A model generated the notes under the pieces. The model was not told the DNA's origin, searched no databases, and worked only from the letters and a program-made list of their open reading frames with translations. Below, piece by piece: positions 19,292 through 29,731 of a stretch of DNA of 64,000 bases. The DNA lies in contig CP007152.1 in NCBI GenBank assembly GCA_000831005.1, forward strand, positions 1,798,001-1,862,000, in the 5' to 3' direction. Every line of letters starts with the position of its first letter. Positions within the stretch are counted from its first letter, which is position 1. Made by a program: the position numbers and the translations under genes. The DNA comes from Marinobacter salarius (lineage in GTDB: Bacteria; Pseudomonadota; Gammaproteobacteria; Pseudomonadales; Oleiphilaceae).

Positions 19292-19925
19292 CGGCTGTCT
19301 CCATCGGTCTGGTTCCAGCTGGTAACCACCACCCTCACGCGCTTCTCGCCCTTGACCGCCGTGATACGGGCGGGCAGATGAGGGTAGCCCTCTATGAATG
19401 CTTGCCAGCGGTCGTAGCGGATCTCCCAGCCCAGTTGGCGTATGACGGCCAGTTGACCCTTGTCGTCGAAGAACAGCCGGAAGTCCCCGTCAGGGCCGGG
19501 CAGGCCCCGTATCCACCAGCCAGGCTGTCAATGGGGAGCAGCCAGCCGGTGGCGGCGTTGACCAGGGACTCCGGGTCGCCGGACTGGTAGCGCTCGCCGT
19601 TGGGAAGTGTGAGTTCGATGAACCCGGGGACGCCTTCAAGGGTAGTGCGGCCCATACCGAGGAACGATGATGACAGCGCCAGTTCGTACGTTTCCCGGTC
19701 CTGTTTCCAGTAGTTGATGACGGCGGTGCCGCTGTCCGAGGGCTGGCGAACGGCGAGTTTGCCGGTCAGTTCCCAGTGCTGAAGCTGGTCAAGTCGGGCA
19801 CTGGTCTTGCTCCAGTCGGCCGGTGGCTGTTCAGTCAGGCCTTCAGGAAGTGGTTCAACTGTCAGTGAGCTACAGCCGCTCAGAACCAGGGCGGCGAACG
19901 TCAGCGCGATAACCGATAATTTCAC
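19288..19925 (-). CDS. lolB: Outer-membrane lipoprotein LolB (frame break near 19518)
   Basis: Receives lipoproteins from LolA and inserts them into the outer membrane. The protein begins with a GTG at 19925 and a lipoprotein signal ending in the lipobox [22 protein letters not shown] and the hydrophobic loop region [14 protein letters not shown] follow the LolB pattern. One base is missing near 19518; the other frame continues [18 protein letters not shown] to a stop at 19288. The bridged length is 212 residues, normal for LolB. Both ends overlap neighbours by four bases (GTGA with the TPR gene upstream and ispE downstream), showing a tight three-gene operon. Confidence 0.92.
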
Positions 19926-21669
19926 AGGGACGGCTCCCCGGTCAGCCTTTCAACAGTTTCAGTCAGTATCGGGTGGTCCGGGTCCTGCTCGAAGCCTTCT
20001 CTCCAGATCGAGCGGGCCTGTTCCTGATTGCCGGTTTGCCAGAGCGCTTCGCCGTAATGAGCGGCTACTTCCGGGTCAGCGTAGGCTCCCAGGCACGTGA
20101 CAGATAGCTCAGTGACTCGTCGGTGTTGCCCTGCAGATACAGTACCCAGCCCATGCTATCGAGTATGGCAGGGTTCTCCGGATCGATGGCCAGGGCTCTC
20201 TCAATATAGTCCCTGGCTTCATCGAGTCGGTCCGTGCGGGTGGTAAGGATATAACCCAGCGCGTTGAGTGCCACGGCGTTGTCGGGCTGTTCCTCGATGA
20301 TTGTTCTCAGATCGGCTTCGGCCTGCTCTGGCTTATCCATGGAGTCGAGCAGCATGGCACGGGCGTAGCGAATGCGGACATTGCCAGGGAAGGATTCCAG
20401 GGCTTCATTGGCCGCCTGAAGGGCTCGCTCGTCATGATCCCGATCCAGCAGGAGATTGATTTCCAGCAGGCGGAAATTCTCGTCCTGGTCGGGGTTGTTC
20501 TTGCGGATCTCGCGAATGTCGGCCAGGGCCTCATCCAGCTCTCCCTGTTCCGCCATCAGTTCGCTGGCACGGGCCAGGGCCGGGAAAAAGTAATTACCTT
20601 TCTCGACATTCCTGTAGTAGCCGATGGCCTGCTCGTTTTCGTTTTCCTCGTCGGCAATCCGGCCCAGGTAGTAGTGAGCCTCATCACTGTGGTGGCCTTG
20701 TTCGATCAGGCGTGTCAGTTCCTCCTCGGCCAGCGCGATCTGATCGTTTTCAAGCGCGACCAGGGCGTAGGAGAGCCGCAGACCGGGAACGTCGGGGAAG
20801 CGGTTAACCAGCCGGCGGAATTCGTTCTGGGCGGTTTGCAGCTCACCTTCGCCGATCAGCATGCGGCCGTAGAGGGTTCCCATCTGGCGATTATCGGGGA
20901 ATTGTCGTGTATTCGCCCTCAGGTGATCCAGGGCCTGCTGTTTCTGGTTGGTCTGGTAGAGCAGGTCGCCCTTGAGTATCAGTGCTGGCTGGAAATCCGG
21001 CTTGCTGTCCAGAAGGGGTTCCAGTTTGGCGAGGGCTTGCTGGGGCTCGCCCGTCACCTTCAGTAGAAGGGCAATGCTGTATTGCAGTTCCGGGTTGTCA
21101 GGGTGGCGCTGCTCCAGTTGCTGGTATAAGTCGAGCAGTTCCTGCTGTTGTTCCGGCGGCAGGTTTCCGGCCATCGCGGCAAGGCTGTCAAAATCCGCGT
21201 CGCCGCCCAGATCCATGATCTTTTCCATGTGGCCCAGGGCGGTCTCCAGTTCGTTCTTCTTCACGGCCTGGATGGCGGAGATACGATGTGCCTGCATGTT
21301 GTCCGGGGCTACCTCCAGCCACAGCGCCGCCAGTTTCTGCTGCGCGTTATCGGCGTTCAGTGACTGGGCAATGCGCATGGTCCGCTCAATCACGCCCAGA
21401 TCGCGGGATTGCTGTGCCGCCTTCATGTAATTGACAAGGGTGACGTCGAATCGGCCCCGTTGGGCGGCTATCTCGCCGGAAAGCAGCAGGTACAGTTCTT
21501 CCGGTTCGAAATCGGCGTAACGGATGTCCGCTGACGGTTCCGCGGGTGATGCAGTGGCGTCATCAGGCGACGAGGTGGATTGCGATTCCTGGTTGTCCTG
21601 GAGAAAAGCGCAGCCGGACAGGGAAAGCCCAAGCAGGCAGGTACCAAGCAGTAATGCAGACTTATGCAT
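19922..21669 (-). CDS. TPR-repeat lipoprotein (frame break near 20092)
   Basis: A lipoprotein of about 582 residues. The ATG at 21669 (MHKSALLLGTCLLGLSLSGC) gives a clean lipobox LSGC, whereas the longer in-frame start at 21876 would bury the signal. After an Asp/Ser-rich linker the chain is a series of tetratricopeptide repeats, for example ALNALGYILTTRTDRLDEA. One G is missing near 20092; the other frame supplies YADPEVAAHYGEALWQTGN and about 45 more residues to a stop at 19922. Such TPR lipoproteins commonly sit directly before lolB-ispE; the role is thought to be envelope assembly but is unproven. It is divergent from hemA. Confidence 0.82.
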
Positions 21670-21899
21670 GCAACATCCCATGATCTGTGTACGATGCACC
21701 TGATCGGCCGGAGAAGGGTCTGGCGGCGGTCTCAGATGTGGCGTAGTGCGACAAGGCTCTATGATGCACAAGCGCTTGATATTGCCCAACCTGTCAGCAG
21801 TTGCCGATATCACGATGGTTATGGGTGGCGACACTGGCTCCCGATCGTTAAAATGGCGGTATCGAACCGTCGTCAAAGATAAGGCAGTCTAACCCCGAT

Positions 21900-23187
21900 A
21901 TGGCACTGGTCACCCTCGGAATCAATCATCGCACCGCACCGGTAGAGTTGCGTGAGCGCGTCGCGTTCACGCCCGAGCGTATGGCCGAGGCGTTTGCCGA
22001 ACTGCGTGCCACTTCCGGCGCCAGCGAGGCGGCGATCCTGTCTACCTGCAACCGCACCGAACTGTATCTGGCCGGAGATGACGACTGTGCCCCGGCGGTA
22101 TTGCGGTGGTTGGCGGGGTTTCATGACATGGAGGCGGCAGACCTGGAAGACGTGCTCTACGTACATCGGGACTCAGACGCCGTGCGCCACATCATGCGGG
22201 TTGCGTCGGGGCTGGACTCCATGGTGCTTGGAGAGCCGCAAATTCTCGGCCAGCTCAAGGACGCCTATGCCCTCGCTCGCGAGCATGAAGCGAGCGGTGC
22301 GTTCCTGTCCCGTCTGTTCGAACATACGTTCTCCGTTGCCAAGCGGGTGCGCACGCAGACTGCTATTGGCGAAAACCCGGTGTCGGTGGCCTACGCTGCA
22401 GTCAGCATGGCGCACCACATCTTTGCGGATATGTCCCGCAATCGAGCCTTGCTGATTGGCGCCGGCAAAACCATTGAACTGGTCGCGAGGCATCTGGCCG
22501 ACGCTGGTGTGAAAAACTTCCTGGTCGCCAATCGTACCCTGGAACGTGCCCAGGCGCTGGCGGACTCCCGTGGCGGGCAGGGCATTATGCTCTCCGACAT
22601 TTCAGAACACCTGGCAAACGTGGACATCATCATTTCCTCTACTGCCAGCCCGTTGCCTATCCTTGGCAAGGGCGCCGTGGAGCGTGCGCTTAAAAAGCGC
22701 AAGCATCGCCCCTATTTCATGGTGGATATCGCCGTTCCCAGGGATATCGAACCCGAGGTGGGTTCCCTGGCTGATGTCTATCTCTATACCGTTGACGACT
22801 TGCGGCAGGTTATCGAGGAGAACGTTCGTTCCCGAGAGGGCGCCGCGCGGGAAGCCGAGAACATGGTTGCTGATGGCGTACAGCAGTTCCTGAGCCAGCT
22901 ACGGGCCCTGGATGCTGTCTCCACCCTCAAGCAGTTCCGTCAGCGGGCCGAAGCCTGAGAGACGGGGAGACCGAAAAGGCCATTCGCGCCCTGCGTAATG
23001 GCGCAGACCCCGAAACCGTGATGCGAAGCATGGCCCGGGGGTTGACCAACAAATTACTGCACGAGCCGTCCATCCAGGTCCGCAAGGCCACCACGGAGGC
23101 AGAACCGAAGTCACTCAATGGCTCAGAGAGCTGCATCAGCTTGATGTGCTGGATGCCGACGCGCCCATCACCCCGGAAAAACTATGA
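21900..23187 (+). CDS. hemA: Glutamyl-tRNA reductase (frame breaks near 22955 and 23098)
   Basis: The first committed enzyme of tetrapyrrole synthesis, reducing Glu-tRNA to glutamate-1-semialdehyde. The nucleophile is C50 in ILSTCNRTE. The NADPH domain has [16 protein letters not shown] and [14 protein letters not shown]. The main frame stops at 22958, but after one missing base near 22955 it continues [20 protein letters not shown]. After a second near 23098 it reads [18 protein letters not shown], with the true stop at 23187. The bridged length is 429 residues, near the family norm; without bridging the C-terminal dimerisation domain would be lost. The stop overlaps the prfA start (ATGA at 23184-23187). 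Confidence 0.94.
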
Positions 23188-24266
23188 AGTCATCGATTCA
23201 GTCCCGCCTCGAGCAGCTTGTTGACCGCTTCGAGGAAGTCAGCGCGTTGCTGAGCGATCAGTACTATTGCCAACCAGGATAAATTCCGCGACCTGTCCCG
23301 GGAATTTGCCGAGATTGAACCCATTGTTCACTGCTTCCAGGCATGGCAGAAATCCCGTGACGATGTTAAGGAAGCCACTGAACTGGCCCGCGACGGTGAC
23401 GCCGACATGCGAGCCATGGCGGAAGAGGAGTTGGGCCTGGCGGAACAGAAGAGCGAGGAACTGGACGAAGAGCTCCAGCGCCTGATGCTGCCCAAGGACC
23501 CCAACGATGGCAAGAACGTATTCCTGGAGGTTCGTGCCGGCACCGGGGGCGATGAGGCGGCGATTTTCGCCGGTGACCTGTTCAAGATGTACATGCGTTA
23601 TGCCGAACGCAGCGCTGGCAGGTTGAGGTTATCAGCGCCAACGATGGTGAGCACGGCGGTTACAAGGAAATCATTGCCCGCGTTGCTGGTAGTGCGGTCT
23701 ATGGGGCACTGAAGTTTGAATCCGGTGCCCACCGGGTACAGCGGGTGCCGGAGACCGAATCCCAGGGCCGAATTCACACCTCCGCCTGCACGGTAGCGGT
23801 GATGCCGGAGGCGGATGAAACCGAGGCCGTTGAAATCAACAAGTCCGACCTGCGGGTGGATACCTTTCGAGCCTCTGGCGCCGGCGGTCAGCACGTCAAC
23901 AAGACTGATTCGGCGATTCGTATTACCCATATTCCCACAGGCATTGTGGTGGAGTGTCAGGAAGAACGCTCCCAGCACAAGAATCGGGCCAAAGCGATGA
24001 GTTTCCTGGCATCGCGCCTCCAGAATGAGGAAATTGAACGCCAGCAGAAAACCATGGCGGCAACCCGAAAGAGCCTGGTGGGCAGTGGCGACCGCTCAGA
24101 GCGAATTCGCACCTATAACTTCCCCCAGGGGCGGGTGACCGACCACCGCATCAACCTGACGCTGTACAAGCTGGATGAGGTTATTTCCGGCGATCTTGAT
24201 GCCGTCATCATGCCTTTGCAGCAGGAACACCAGGCCGACCTGTTGGCCTCCCTGGCTGATGATTGA
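23184..24266 (+). CDS. prfA: Peptide chain release factor 1 (frame breaks near 23262 and 23615)
   Basis: RF1 terminates translation at UAA and UAG. It starts at the ATG overlapping the hemA stop. An extra T near 23262 (CAG-T-ACT) breaks the text between LLSDQ and [13 protein letters not shown] missing G near 23615 breaks AERSG and [18 protein letters not shown]. The rest is intact, with the GGQ loop in [19 protein letters not shown], which contacts the peptidyl-transferase centre. The two breaks cancel in length, giving exactly 360 residues as in E. coli. Programmed frameshifting is known for RF2, not RF1, and would not explain two sites; sequence error is the likely cause. Confidence 0.95.
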
Positions 24267-25110
24267 CAAACCCCTGGCCTGTGAGGCGTTGCTGACAGAA
24301 GCTGCCGGGCTTATTGGCGGTGATTCTCCGCGCCTCGATGCTGAGCTACTGCTGGGTTATGTGACGGGTTGGTCCCGAACCACTTTCCGGGCCTGGCCCG
24401 AGCGTGAGGTGGACGCGGCCCTGGTCGACCGCTTCAGAACCCTTGTGGAACGACGCTGTGAAGGCCACCCGATTGCACACCTGCTGGGCGAACAGGAATT
24501 CTGGTCACTCCCGCTGAAGGTCAATCCATCCACACTGATTCCCCGCCCGGATACTGAATGCCTGGTGGAGGCAGCGCTGGCGCTGGATTTACCGAGAAAT
24601 GCCAATGTGCTGGATCTTGGTACCGGCACGGGTGCCATCGCACTGGCTCTGGCCAGCGAGCAACCCGGCTGGCGGGTTTCCGCCTGCGACGCCGTCCGGG
24701 AAGCAGTAGACCTGGCGACCGACAACGCCGACCAGTTGGGCCTGCCGGTGACGGTGCGACAAAGCAACTGGTTCGAGGATTTACCATCAGTTGCTTTTGA
24801 TCTCATCGTTTCCAATCCACCGTACATCGCAGGGAATGATGTCCACCTGGGAGAGGGCGATGTGCGCTTCGAGCCGGCATCGGCCCTGGTAGCCGGCGAT
24901 GACGGCCTCGACGATATCCGGCAGATAACCGCCAAAGCCCCCGCTTGGCTCTCGCTTGGGGGTTGGTTGATACTGGAGCATGGCTATGAACAGGGAGCGG
25001 CTGTGCGGCAGCTTTTTACCGATGCGGGATTGACCTGTGTGGAAACCCGCCAGGACTACGGCCGGCGTGACCGCTTCACCCTTGGGAGAAAACAAGATGC
25101 TGAACGATGA
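24259..25110 (+). CDS. prmC: Release factor glutamine methyltransferase PrmC
   Basis: Methylates the glutamine of the GGQ motif in RF1 and RF2. The ATG at 24259 overlaps the prfA end by eight bases. The 283-residue protein has an N-terminal helical substrate-recognition domain and a Rossmann methyltransferase domain with the SAM motif [16 protein letters not shown]. The catalytic NPPY is at residues 186-189 ([12 protein letters not shown]). An in-frame ATG at 24175 is rejected because it lies within prfA and adds unrelated residues. It lies directly after its substrate's gene and overlaps moeB by 14 bases. Confidence 0.97.
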   Translation: MIDKPLACEALLTEAAGLIGGDSPRLDAELLLGYVTGWSRTTFRAWPEREVDAALVDRFRTLVERRCEGHPIAHLLGEQEFWSLPLKVNPSTLIPRPDTECLVEAALALDLPRNANVLDLGTGTGAIALALASEQPGWRVSACDAVREAVDLATDNADQLGLPVTVRQSNWFEDLPSVAFDLIVSNPPYIAGNDVHLGEGDVRFEPASALVAGDDGLDDIRQITAKAPAWLSLGGWLILEHGYEQGAAVRQLFTDAGLTCVETRQDYGRRDRFTLGRKQDAER

Positions 25111-25855
25111 GGAACTGCTGCGCTACAGTCGCCAGATCCTGATGCCCCGGTTTGATATCGCAGGCCAGGCCAAGCTCAAGTCCGCGAGAGTGCTGGTGGT
25201 CGGTGCTGGCGGTTTGGGTTGCCCAGTAGCGCTCTACCTCGGGGCCGCCGGGATTGGCCACATGACGCTGGTCGACGACGACCAGATCGAGATCGCCAAT
25301 CTGCAGCGCCAGATCGCATTCGAACAGTCCGACCTGGGTGAATCCAAAGCCGAACATCTGGCTGACCGCGTTAGGCGCATAAACCCCGATGTGTCGGTGA
25401 CAACCCTTACTGAACGCCTGGAAGGCGATGAACTTCAGCGGCAGGTAAACTCGGCGACCCTGGTGGTCGACTGCACCGACAACTTCAATACCCGCTTCGC
25501 CCTCAACCGCGCGTGTGTTGCTGCCCGCGTCCCACTGGTATCTGGCGCAGCCATTCGTGGGGAAGGGCAACTGTCGGTTTATGACGTCCGCGATGACATC
25601 AGTCCCTGTTACCACTGTCTTTACTCAGAACAGGGCAACGAAGACCTGACCTGTTCCGAAGCTGGTGTTATCGGCCCCCTCGTTGGCATGATCGGCGCTT
25701 CCCAGGCAATGGAAGCAGTGAAAGTCATCACCGGTGTCGGCAAACCGTTGATTGGGCGCCTGCTCATTCTTGACGTCTGGCAAATGGAGTGGCGGGAAAT
25801 GAAACTCGCCAGAGACCCAGAATGTCCAGTCTGCAAAAGCAGAGAGTCAGCATAA
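25097..25855 (+). CDS. moeB: MoeB/ThiF-family sulfur-carrier adenylyltransferase
   Basis: An E1-like enzyme that adenylates the C-terminus of MoaD (or a related sulfur carrier) for molybdopterin synthesis. The 252-residue protein begins [20 protein letters not shown]. It has the nucleotide-binding motif VLVVGAGGLGCPVALYLGAAG and two zinc-binding CxxC pairs (CYHC and CPVC). There is no C-terminal rhodanese domain, which marks the bacterial MoeB form. The start overlaps prmC by 14 bases, with GGGAG at 25084-25088 as the ribosome binding site. Placement after prmC is common; ThiF or HesA function is less likely but not excluded. Confidence 0.9.
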   Translation: MLNDEELLRYSRQILMPRFDIAGQAKLKSARVLVVGAGGLGCPVALYLGAAGIGHMTLVDDDQIEIANLQRQIAFEQSDLGESKAEHLADRVRRINPDVSVTTLTERLEGDELQRQVNSATLVVDCTDNFNTRFALNRACVAARVPLVSGAAIRGEGQLSVYDVRDDISPCYHCLYSEQGNEDLTCSEAGVIGPLVGMIGASQAMEAVKVITGVGKPLIGRLLILDVWQMEWREMKLARDPECPVCKSRESA

Positions 25856-25859
25856 GGCG

Positions 25860-25962
25860 GGCTGGGGGAAGGCTCTGCCAAAACCGTGCGGAGCCATGGA
25901 TGGCGGAGCCGAGCGTACATGGACGTATTCACAGCGTGTTTTGGCAGAGCCTTCCCCCAGCC
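25860..25962. repeat. Large palindromic intergenic repeat between convergent moeB and phrB
   Basis: Two perfect 25-base arms (25860-25884 and 25938-25962; the left begins GGCTGGGGGAAGGCTCTGCC) flank a 53-base loop. The loop carries a direct repeat GCGGAGCC (25888-25895 and 25903-25910) and the sequence TACATGGACGTATTCACAGC. In transcripts from either side it would fold into a very stable hairpin, suiting a two-way transcription end or mRNA stabiliser, though no T-run follows. The layout suggests a REP/MITE-like genomic repeat. I saw no second copy in this window. Confidence 0.7.
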
Positions 25963-25994
25963 GGCCGTTTCCTCCCAACGACGAAGCCGGCGCT

Positions 25995-27394
25995 TTAATT
26001 TTTCAGGGCCTGAAACTTTGAAATTGCCTCTTTCCTGCTTTCTTTCAGGTCAACGATAGGTCGTGGATACCCACCGGGAATCACACCACCGGCCCAGGGT
26101 TGGTGAATCCGTTTATTGTCCAGCTTTGCGATCTCGGGAACGTATTTGCGGATGAATTCGCCATCCGGATCAAACCGCTCACTCTGAGTGGCCGGATTGA
26201 ATACCCGAAAATACGGCGCCGCATCGGTGCCGGTGGAGGCGCTCCACTGCCAGCCGCCGTTATTGGAGGCCAGGAAGCCGTCCACCAGTTTTGACATGAA
26301 ATAGGCCTCACCCAGTCGCCAGTCGATGAACAGGTTTTTGGTGAGAAACATCGCCGTGATCATGCGCAGGCGGTTGTGCATCCAGCCGGTCTGGTTCAGT
26401 TGGCGCATGGCGGCGTCGACAATGGGGATGCCGGTGTTGCCCGATTTCCAGCTTCGAAGTTCTCGCCGGGTGTATTCCATTGCAGGGCCTCGGTCTCCGG
26501 TTTGAACGCCCGGTGCATACTAATCCTGGGGTAGTGGTAAAGGATATTGATGTAGAAATCCCGCCAGGCAATTTCATTGGTCCAGGTGGCCAGGCCTTCC
26601 TGGTTGCCTCCCATACCTTGCTGCTGGCGGGCGGCAATCAGGCACTGTTTGCCGGAAAGCACCCCGTTGGCCAGGTAAGGGGAGAGCAGGCTGGTACCAT
26701 CTACGGAAGGCAGGTCGCGCAGGTCCTTATAGTCCCCGCCGTGGTCGTCGAGGAACTGTTCCAGTTGCCGGTGGGCGGCGTCCTCGCCGGTTTCAACAAG
26801 CCGGGGTGGTGGATTATCGAAGCATTTTGGCAGGCCTTCATAATAAAGCGGCTTAACAGGCTCGCCGACGGGCTTGGGAATGGGAAAGAGGGTTGGCTGC
26901 GCCTCATCAACCCAGCTTCGCCACCGACGGGAAAACGGGGTGAACACGGAATAGGGCTCACCCTGTTGAGTAAGGATGGTGCCAACAGGCGCTACCGTCT
27001 GGTCCCGGTATTTATTCACCGCTACGCCAATATCATCAAGGGTGTGTTTTACGGCCTTGTCGCGGCGCCTTTCGTTAACTCCGTATTCCTCATTGAAATG
27101 CACATGCCGGATACTCTCGCGCCGGCAGAATTTTTCCAGTTTTTCAACGCTATCGGCGAACGTGGTTGCGGTCATGAATGATAGGGGTATGCCTAATTTC
27201 GCCAGTTCTTCCGACAGCGCATTGGCGTGGTCCAGCACAAATTGAACCCGCGCCGGAGACCAATCATGCTCCTGCCACTGAGCCGGGGTTACGATAAAAC
27301 AGGCCTGCACCGGTTGCTGTTGCTTGCAGGCTGCCGTAAGGGCAGCGTTGTCGGCAACGCGCAGGTCGTTTCGGAACCATACGAGCTGAGTCAT
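25995..27394 (-). CDS. phrB: Deoxyribodipyrimidine photolyase (frame break near 26455)
   Basis: A light-dependent DNA repair enzyme that splits cyclobutane pyrimidine dimers using FAD and an antenna chromophore. The N-terminal photolyase domain starts MTQLVWFRNDLRVADNAAL. The FAD-binding domain contains TWTNEIAWRDFYINIL and, after one missing base near 26455 (joined text NFEAWKSGNTGIPIVDAAMR), GWMHNRLRMITAMFL and the tryptophan-rich stretch GGWQWSASTGTDAAPYFRVF. The bridged length is 466 residues, close to E. coli PhrB. AGGA lies seven bases before the ATG. These motifs fit class I CPD photolyase better than a cryptochrome. Confidence 0.93.
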
Positions 27395-27500
27395 TGAGCT
27401 TCCTGAGTTTGATGGCGGATCGACAGTTACGGATGGATATTCGCTGGAACGTGCTGATTGGATTATAGTTAATGGAAGAATTTATGGACAAAGGGCCGGA

Positions 27501-28373
27501 ATGACGACGAGTCTGGACACACAGCGAACGATGCAGGATGGCCACTGGGCAACGCCTTACACATTGGAACCCGGGCAGACGCAATACCACGAACTCAGCC
27601 ACACCCGAATCTGGATAACCCTGCTGGATCAGGAATGGCTGATCCGCTACCAGCGTATGCCCGAAGACGACAATCAGGAGCGTTGGCAGCAAAGGGTAAC
27701 CCACACGCTACCCGATGCGGATCTGGAGGTTCATCGGTTCGTACGGCCGGATGATGGCAGTCAGGTTTGCTACCTGCCAGCGATGTCCAGCCTTGCTACG
27801 GTGATACGTCCCTATCAGCCGCTGACCATCCCCGCCGAGAGTGAGTGCACCATATACGTGGGCACCCTCCTGTGGATGCGAATCCAGGCTGGAAGCAAAG
27901 GCACGCACCTGATGGAACTGCCGCTGGCAGATCCGTCATTGACCTGGGTGGGAAGAACCACCATGGAAGGCGAACTGTGCTACTCCGCCGCCACGTTTGC
28001 GCGCCTGGTGCTCGAAGCTGTGCCCAAACGTCCCTGGCGGGCGATTACCCCGGTGCGGATCGTCAATGAACGACAGGAACCGCTGCTGCTGGAGCGGTTC
28101 AATCTGCCCACCCCGTTGCTGTCCCTGCATCGCAATGACAAGGGGCAGCTATGGACACCGCGTGTGACGGTGACCTGCGAAACCGATATGAACTCAGCAC
28201 GCCTGAAGATTGACCAGTCGCTTATTGCTGCTGCCGGACAGTGCGAGCTTATTTCGCCGGCGCGGGAACAAACCTCCCGTGGCGGTTGGTACGAGCTACG
28301 ACCGTATATTTGGCTGATATCATCGGCCAATTGTCGACATCGAATCCGTAAACGGAGTTACCTCCTTGATTGA
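27501..28373 (+). CDS. DUF432-like protein, C-terminus uncertain
   Basis: A cytosolic protein of up to 290 residues with no signal peptide or membrane segment. Visible features are TPYTLEPGQTQYHELSHTRI near the start, YLPAMSSLATVIRPYQPLTI in the middle, and CYSAATFARLVLEAVPKRPW. It resembles DUF432-family proteins that neighbour mechanosensitive channel genes, though I cannot verify the match. The final 20 or so residues (RHRIRKRSYLLD) look non-native. Just there, the MscS frame reads YHRPIVDIESVNGVTS before the annotated MscS start, which looks coding. So a frame break near 28300 may hide the true C-terminus or a fusion. The ORF overlaps mscS by eight bases. Confidence 0.6.
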   Translation: MTTSLDTQRTMQDGHWATPYTLEPGQTQYHELSHTRIWITLLDQEWLIRYQRMPEDDNQERWQQRVTHTLPDADLEVHRFVRPDDGSQVCYLPAMSSLATVIRPYQPLTIPAESECTIYVGTLLWMRIQAGSKGTHLMELPLADPSLTWVGRTTMEGELCYSAATFARLVLEAVPKRPWRAITPVRIVNERQEPLLLERFNLPTPLLSLHRNDKGQLWTPRVTVTCETDMNSARLKIDQSLIAAAGQCELISPAREQTSRGGWYELRPYIWLISSANCRHRIRKRSYLLD

Positions 28374-29253
28374 GCAGTTTGAAAGCAGCCTGATGCAGTT
28401 TTTTGGTGCCATTGCCTGGGGCAAGTGGATCAGCACCCTGTTCCTGTTGATTCTTGGCATTGTGCTGGCTTCATTTGCGGCCCGTGGAGTTACCCGCTTC
28501 ATGGAGGACCGTGCGTCACGGCACCACACGGTGATGTTGAGGCGGCTGGTTTTCTACATCGTGCTGGCCATATTCTTCGTCGCCGCCTTGCGTGAAGCCG
28601 GCTTCTCTCTCGACGTGGTGCTCGGTGCCGCCGGTATACTGACGGTTGCCATTGGTTTTGCCTCCCAGACGTCCGCCTCCAACATGATCAGCGGGCTGTT
28701 CCTGCTGGTGGAAAAACCCTTTGAAATCGGTAACTTTATTGAAGTGGAGAACACCATTGGCGAGGTGGTTTCCATTGATATGCTGAGTGTGAAGTTGCGC
28801 ACGCCGGACAACCTGTATGTGCGTATTCCCAATGAAACCCTGATCAAGACCCGCGTGGTCAACCGCTCACGCTTTCCCATCCGTCGTATGGACCTGACGG
28901 TGGGCATTGCCTACGCCGAGGATGTGGAGCGGGTTGAAAAACTGCTTCTTGAGCTCGCGAGACAGAACAGTGCGAGTCTGGAAGAGCCGAAGGCATTTGT
29001 ACTGGTCACCGGGTTTGGTCCATCCTCAGTGGACCTGCAGTTCTCGTTCTGGGTGCCCAGCAACAAAGTGTTGGAGGGTCGTAGCCAGATGATGGTGGCC
29101 ATCAAGAAAACGCTTGATGAGGAGGGCGTTGAAATACCCTTCCCTCATACGAGCATTTATGCCGGAAGCCATTCCGAGCCCTTCCGGGTGGAGCTGCTTC
29201 GGCCGGAAACCACAACCAACAAGGGAGGCCCGGATGCCGACCAGAATGGATGA
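28366..29253 (+). CDS. mscS: MscS-family mechanosensitive ion channel
   Basis: A tension-gated inner-membrane channel of 295 residues that relieves osmotic downshock. Three membrane spans are visible: WISTLFLLILGIVLASFA, LVFYIVLAIFFVAALREAG, and the pore-lining GAAGILTVAIGFASQTSASN with Gly/Ala packing. A beta domain follows (FEIGNFIEVENTIGEVVSID), then the C-terminal alpha/beta domain. It starts with TTG at 28366, with GGAG eight bases upstream. It is tightly placed between the DUF432-like gene and the RimB-like gene, with overlaps on both sides, so all are likely in one transcript. Being short, it resembles the YnaI/MscS minimal type. Confidence 0.9.
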   Translation: MIEQFESSLMQFFGAIAWGKWISTLFLLILGIVLASFAARGVTRFMEDRASRHHTVMLRRLVFYIVLAIFFVAALREAGFSLDVVLGAAGILTVAIGFASQTSASNMISGLFLLVEKPFEIGNFIEVENTIGEVVSIDMLSVKLRTPDNLYVRIPNETLIKTRVVNRSRFPIRRMDLTVGIAYAEDVERVEKLLLELARQNSASLEEPKAFVLVTGFGPSSVDLQFSFWVPSNKVLEGRSQMMVAIKKTLDEEGVEIPFPHTSIYAGSHSEPFRVELLRPETTTNKGGPDADQNG

Positions 29254-29731
29254 TGCCTCGAAAGCCGGCCCGGTGCCGGACACAGACGGAAAGCTGGCAT
29301 TGGGCTGGCGCGAGTGGGTTGCCTTGCCGGAGTTCGACATTTCCCGGATCAAGGCGAAAGTGGATACCGGTGCCCGCACCTCTTGTCTGCATACCTTCCG
29401 TACCGAACCCTACACAGAGAGCGGTCAGCGCCGGGTCCGCTTTTGGGTGCACCCGGTTCAGAACGATCTACATCATGTGGTGGAGTGCGATGCGGCGGTT
29501 CTGGATGAGCGCAACGTCTCAGACTCCGGTGGTCATAAAGAACTGCGCCTGGTGATCGAAACCCGGTTGGTGCTCGGTAACATCGAGTGGCCCATCGAAA
29601 TGACATTGACCAATCGTGACTCCATGCGTTTCCGTATGCTGCTTGGTCGAACGGCAATGGCCAGGCGCGCCATTGTTCTTCCTGAATGTTCCTATCTTGC
29701 CGGCGAGCCGGCCCTAAGGACGAAAACATGA
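29234..29731 (+). CDS. RimB-like retropepsin-type protease (PF05618 family)
   Basis: A 165-residue cytosolic protein of the family often named ATP-dependent zinc protease. The aspartic-protease-like motif KVDTGARTS (aspartate 44) and the second conserved block [12 protein letters not shown] are present, as in retropepsin-like folds. Its position directly before rimK (ATGA overlap at 29728-29731) matches pseudomonad rim operons, in which RimB trims the glutamate tail that RimK adds to ribosomal protein S6. The ATG at 29234 has AAGGGAGG five bases upstream, which rules out the longer start at 29114. Activity is inferred from family and neighbour, not from the sequence. Confidence 0.8.
   Translation: MPTRMDDASKAGPVPDTDGKLALGWREWVALPEFDISRIKAKVDTGARTSCLHTFRTEPYTESGQRRVRFWVHPVQNDLHHVVECDAAVLDERNVSDSGGHKELRLVIETRLVLGNIEWPIEMTLTNRDSMRFRMLLGRTAMARRAIVLPECSYLAGEPALRTKT

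Noticed and set aside
23184..24266. Programmed frameshifting in the release-factor gene
   Set aside because: The motifs identify RF1, not RF2. Programmed frameshifting is an RF2 feature with a UGA near codon 26, and here two unrelated breaks fit random base errors.
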